From contig CAWJFC010000001.1 in assembly GCA_963841945.1 (NCBI GenBank), positions 124,001 through 188,000 of the forward strand: a stretch of DNA of 64,000 bases, written 5' to 3'. Numbering within the stretch: position 1 is the stretch's first letter; the number at the start of each line of letters is the position of its first letter. The notes beneath the pieces are model-generated. The model worked only from the letters and a program-made list of their open reading frames with translations. It was not told the origin of the DNA and did not search any database. The position numbers and the translations under genes are program-made. Positions 61,703 through 64,000 of the stretch are shown here, in pieces. Source of the stretch: Acidiflorens sp963841945 (lineage in GTDB: Bacteria > Acidobacteriota > Terriglobia > Terriglobales > Acidobacteriaceae).

Positions 61703-63325
61703 CTAGGCCGAAAACCTAAACTCGGAAGACGAAGAAGAAGATGCGGCCCGAGCCGCAGCAAACGCCTTAGGCAGAAACCGCACCAGATCCGTAGCCACCA
61801 GCGAATTCTCGCCTACCGTATCGCGACCCAAATCCCCAGCCAGCCCGTGGAGATAGACCGCGAGCGCCGTCGCCTTGAGCGCGTTTTTCGGATGCTGCGC
61901 CAGTAGGCCTGCAACCATGCCGGTGAGCACATCACCCGTGCCACCTGTTGCCATTCCCGGATTCCCCGTCGGATTCACCCACACCGTACCGTCGGGCGAG
62001 GCGATCAGCGTTCGATGACCTTTGAGGACGATGATCAACTCGTGCTCGCGGGCAAACTTCCGAGCCACTTCGAGGCGCTTCGCCTGAATCTCCGCGATCG
62101 TCAATCCCGTCAACCGCGACATTTCTCCGGGGTGCGGCGTGATCACCAGAGTCCGTCCGCGTCCATTGAGCAGATCCACCGCTCCATCGAACGCATTGAG
62201 CCCGTCGGCATCGATGACAAAAGCCGCGTCGGGCGCGGCAATCCCTGGCCGTATGACGGCTCGCACAAACTCCGATGTCTCGATATTCCGCGAAATTCCC
62301 GGTCCAATCGCAATCGCCGTTTTGCGGTCGAACAGCGCAGGTCCATTCTCCAGCGCACGCAGACTGATCGTCCCCTCCGCCGTCTCCGGCAAAGGTTCCG
62401 TCATCAACTCTGGATGAAAGCCGGCAACAGTGGGCAATACTGATTTCGCGGTCGCGACCGTGGAAAGCCCGGCGCCCGCGCGCAACGCCGAAAATCCCGC
62501 CATGGCTGCCGCGCCCGCCTTGCCCACGGATCCGCCAACAACCAGTACGTGACCATAGCTGCCCTTGTTAGCCTCAAGCGCACGGTGCGCCAGTAGTGCC
62601 GCAAAGTCAAAGGGCGTGCTCAAGTTCAATCCAAGCTCCGAAGAGATCGCTTGTTCAGGTGAACCGATCGGAGCAATCAGGGTCGGGCCGTGCGTCAGCC
62701 CGGCAAAAACGTGTGCCGGACGCGGCGCAGTAAACGTGACGACCGCATCGGCGCGTGCCTGGGTGGCTTGGAGATTCTTTTCTGCGCTTCTCCCTGAGAC
62801 TCGCGACGCGGCTTGCATGGCATCGGCATCCGCCCCCGAAGGGATGTCAATCGCAACCATCGGTGTGGCCGAGGCATTCATTTTTCGAATCGCCGCCGCA
62901 TAAAGCTCGCTCACCGGGGGACGAAACCCGGTCCCAAGCACCGCATCGAGAATCAAGTCCGAAGCAAATATCTCAGCCGCCTCCGGCAAGTCGAGCCCAG
63001 CAGGCTCCCGCACAACCACCGGTACAATCTTCATCCGCGCAAACATCGCTGCCGCATCGCCGCGCAATTCCGCCGGATCCGACAGCAGCAGAACTCGCAC
63101 CGCGCGATCGGTCTCGGCCAGCCTGCGCGCAGCCACAAATCCATCGCCTGCATTGTTTCCTTTGCCGCACACCACGCCAATGCGCTCTGCCTGCGCATAC
63201 TCGCTCAACACGAACCGCGCCACCGCCGAGCCCGCGTTCTCCATCAATGCGAGGGAAGGCACTCCGAATTGCTGCGATGTCGCGGCATCGATCGCGCGCA
63301 TCTCCGCCGCCGTCACGATTTTCAT
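61703..63325 (-). CDS. nnrDE: Bifunctional NAD(P)H-hydrate epimerase / ADP-dependent NAD(P)H-hydrate dehydratase
   Basis: 540 residues. N-terminal YjeF_N epimerase with VVCGKGNNAGDGFVAARRL (~residue 50) and C-terminal carbohydrate-kinase-like dehydratase with VITPHPGEMSRL and NPGMATGGTGDVLTGM. Together they repair hydrated NADH and NADPH. Its start overlaps the stop of the TrkA-type gene by ATGA. Confidence 0.95.
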   Translation of the reverse strand: MKIVTAAEMRAIDAATSQQFGVPSLALMENAGSAVARFVLSEYAQAERIGVVCGKGNNAGDGFVAARRLAETDRAVRVLLLSDPAELRGDAAAMFARMKIVPVVVREPAGLDLPEAAEIFASDLILDAVLGTGFRPPVSELYAAAIRKMNASATPMVAIDIPSGADADAMQAASRVSGRSAEKNLQATQARADAVVTFTAPRPAHVFAGLTHGPTLIAPIGSPEQAISSELGLNLSTPFDFAALLAHRALEANKGSYGHVLVVGGSVGKAGAAAMAGFSALRAGAGLSTVATAKSVLPTVAGFHPELMTEPLPETAEGTISLRALENGPALFDRKTAIAIGPGISRNIETSEFVRAVIRPGIAAPDAAFVIDADGLNAFDGAVDLLNGRGRTLVITPHPGEMSRLTGLTIAEIQAKRLEVARKFAREHELIIVLKGHRTLIASPDGTVWVNPTGNPGMATGGTGDVLTGMVAGLLAQHPKNALKATALAVYLHGLAGDLGRDTVGENSLVATDLVRFLPKAFAAARAASSSSSSEFRFSA

Positions 63326-64000
63326 ACTTGCGACCCGGCCGTCAGTTCCAGTTCGCGCAGCTGTTGCGGCTCACCCATGGCGATCAGGAAATCCCCTGCC
63401 TCGATGCGATCATCCGGAGCGGGATTGAAATGCATTCCAGCCTCGCGCTTGATCGCCAGAATAATCACACCGCGATCCTGCCGGATGCGCGAGGTCTCGA
63501 TCGTTTTACCAGCGAAAGCGCTGGCGGCGCCAATCGGCACCTCGCCAATCTCCAGATCGATCCCCAGGTGGGTCGTCGCGGTGTCCAGAAAAGTGACGAC
63601 ATGCGGCCGCAAGAACGACTGCGCGATCCGCTGGCCCGCAAATGCATACGGAGAAACAACCGAGTCCGCTCCGGCCGTAAGCAGATGCTTCTCCGCCATC
63701 TCTTCGCTCGCGCGAGCTATGATGCGCAGCCGCGGATTGAGGCTGCGCGCCGTCAGCACAATATAAAGATTGGTTGCATCGGTAGTAGTCGCGGCGACCA
63801 GCCCGCGCGCGTGCTCGATCTGCGCCTCGCGCAAAACTTGCTCCTGTGTCGCGTCGCCGATCAGCGTCAGCCACTTCTCGCCGGCAAACTTCTGCGCCTT
63901 GGCCTCGTTGCTCTCGATGATCACAAACGGCGCCGGGCGCCGCGCCAGTTCACGCGCCGCACTCCGACCCACGCGTCCCGCGCCGCACAAGATGTAATGG
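63322..64000 (-). CDS. TrkA-N/TrkA-C type NAD-binding K+ channel or transport regulator, 5' truncated
   Basis: The frame stays open through base 64000, and HYILCGAGRVGRSAAREL (glycine-rich NAD-binding loop) continues upstream of the first internal start. The TrkA_N domain covers ~1-125 of the visible part and TrkA_C (RIRQDRGVIILAIKREAG) the end. Such domains follow an ion-channel segment that would be outside the window. Confidence 0.85.
   Translation of the reverse strand, partial: HYILCGAGRVGRSAARELARRPAPFVIIESNEAKAQKFAGEKWLTLIGDATQEQVLREAQIEHARGLVAATTTDATNLYIVLTARSLNPRLRIIARASEEMAEKHLLTAGADSVVSPYAFAGQRIAQSFLRPHVVTFLDTATTHLGIDLEIGEVPIGAASAFAGKTIETSRIRQDRGVIILAIKREAGMHFNPAPDDRIEAGDFLIAMGEPQQLRELELTAGSQV

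Noticed and set aside
1..64000. tRNA or rRNA genes
   Set aside because: No cloverleaf-like T-loop or conserved rRNA stretch was recognised, although a covariance search was not possible.

Overview
The window reads as chromosomal DNA from a soil-type Acidobacteriota bacterium of the Terriglobia / Koribacter kind. This rests on high GC, GTG and TTG starts, the acidobacterial secreted-protein style (beta-helix plus choice-of-anchor-D modules), a short Zn-ribbon protein of the MLQKCANPGC type, and intergenic repeat families. The assignment is inference from gene content; no rRNA or tRNA gene was seen.

Layout. 1-9 kb: housekeeping and envelope genes on the + strand (TPR protein, M28 peptidase, uppP, thioredoxin-fold protein, ftsK, YjbQ, DUF4337). 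9.2-12.8 kb: a large secreted beta-helix/anchor protein. 13.1-18.8 kb: a compact redox-and-signalling module made of a small cytochrome c, a HybA-like ferredoxin, a HybB/NrfD-like membrane quinone protein, a histidine kinase with two heme-c-type motifs in its periplasmic domain, and a sigma-54 response regulator. The last four are tightly packed or overlapping, and no hydrogenase catalytic subunit is present. 18.8-24.4 kb: archaemetzincin, two small acidobacterial proteins, a DUF2252 protein, a 7Fe ferredoxin and a DUF47/Pit phosphate pair. Four CRP/FNR-like dyads (GTGAY-N4-RTCAC) lie between 12.99 and 22.25 kb. 24.5-29.8 kb: a TetR/Rieske oxygenase pair, DinB-like protein, TlpA-like protein and an MbfA-type ferritin-VIT1 fusion.

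30.1-61.6 kb is mainly a large polysaccharide/exosortase locus. On the + strand, two sulfotransferases, an FkbH-like protein, an acyl carrier protein and a GNAT-like protein form one unit that could make and transfer a glyceryl or acyl group. On the - strand run glycosyltransferases, a frameshifted asparagine synthase-type amidotransferase, a deacetylase-like protein, a methyltransferase, an O-antigen ligase, a sugar transferase, a tyrosine kinase, an ExeA-like ATPase, a Wzz-type protein, an outer-membrane protein and a Wza-type exporter. A divergent-looking enhancer-binding protein without a GAFTGA loop precedes them. The + strand exosortase is fused to an EpsI domain and has a sigma-54-like promoter. 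No PEP-CTERM-type substrate is encoded here. The window ends with nnrD/E and a truncated TrkA-type protein.

Three dispersed intergenic repeat families recur: a two-hairpin GCGGCTAAAGCCGC element (3 copies), a CGCGGACA-tetraloop-TGTCCGCG hairpin (3 copies, with stem covariation), and an AT-rich element ending in a G-tract (3 copies).
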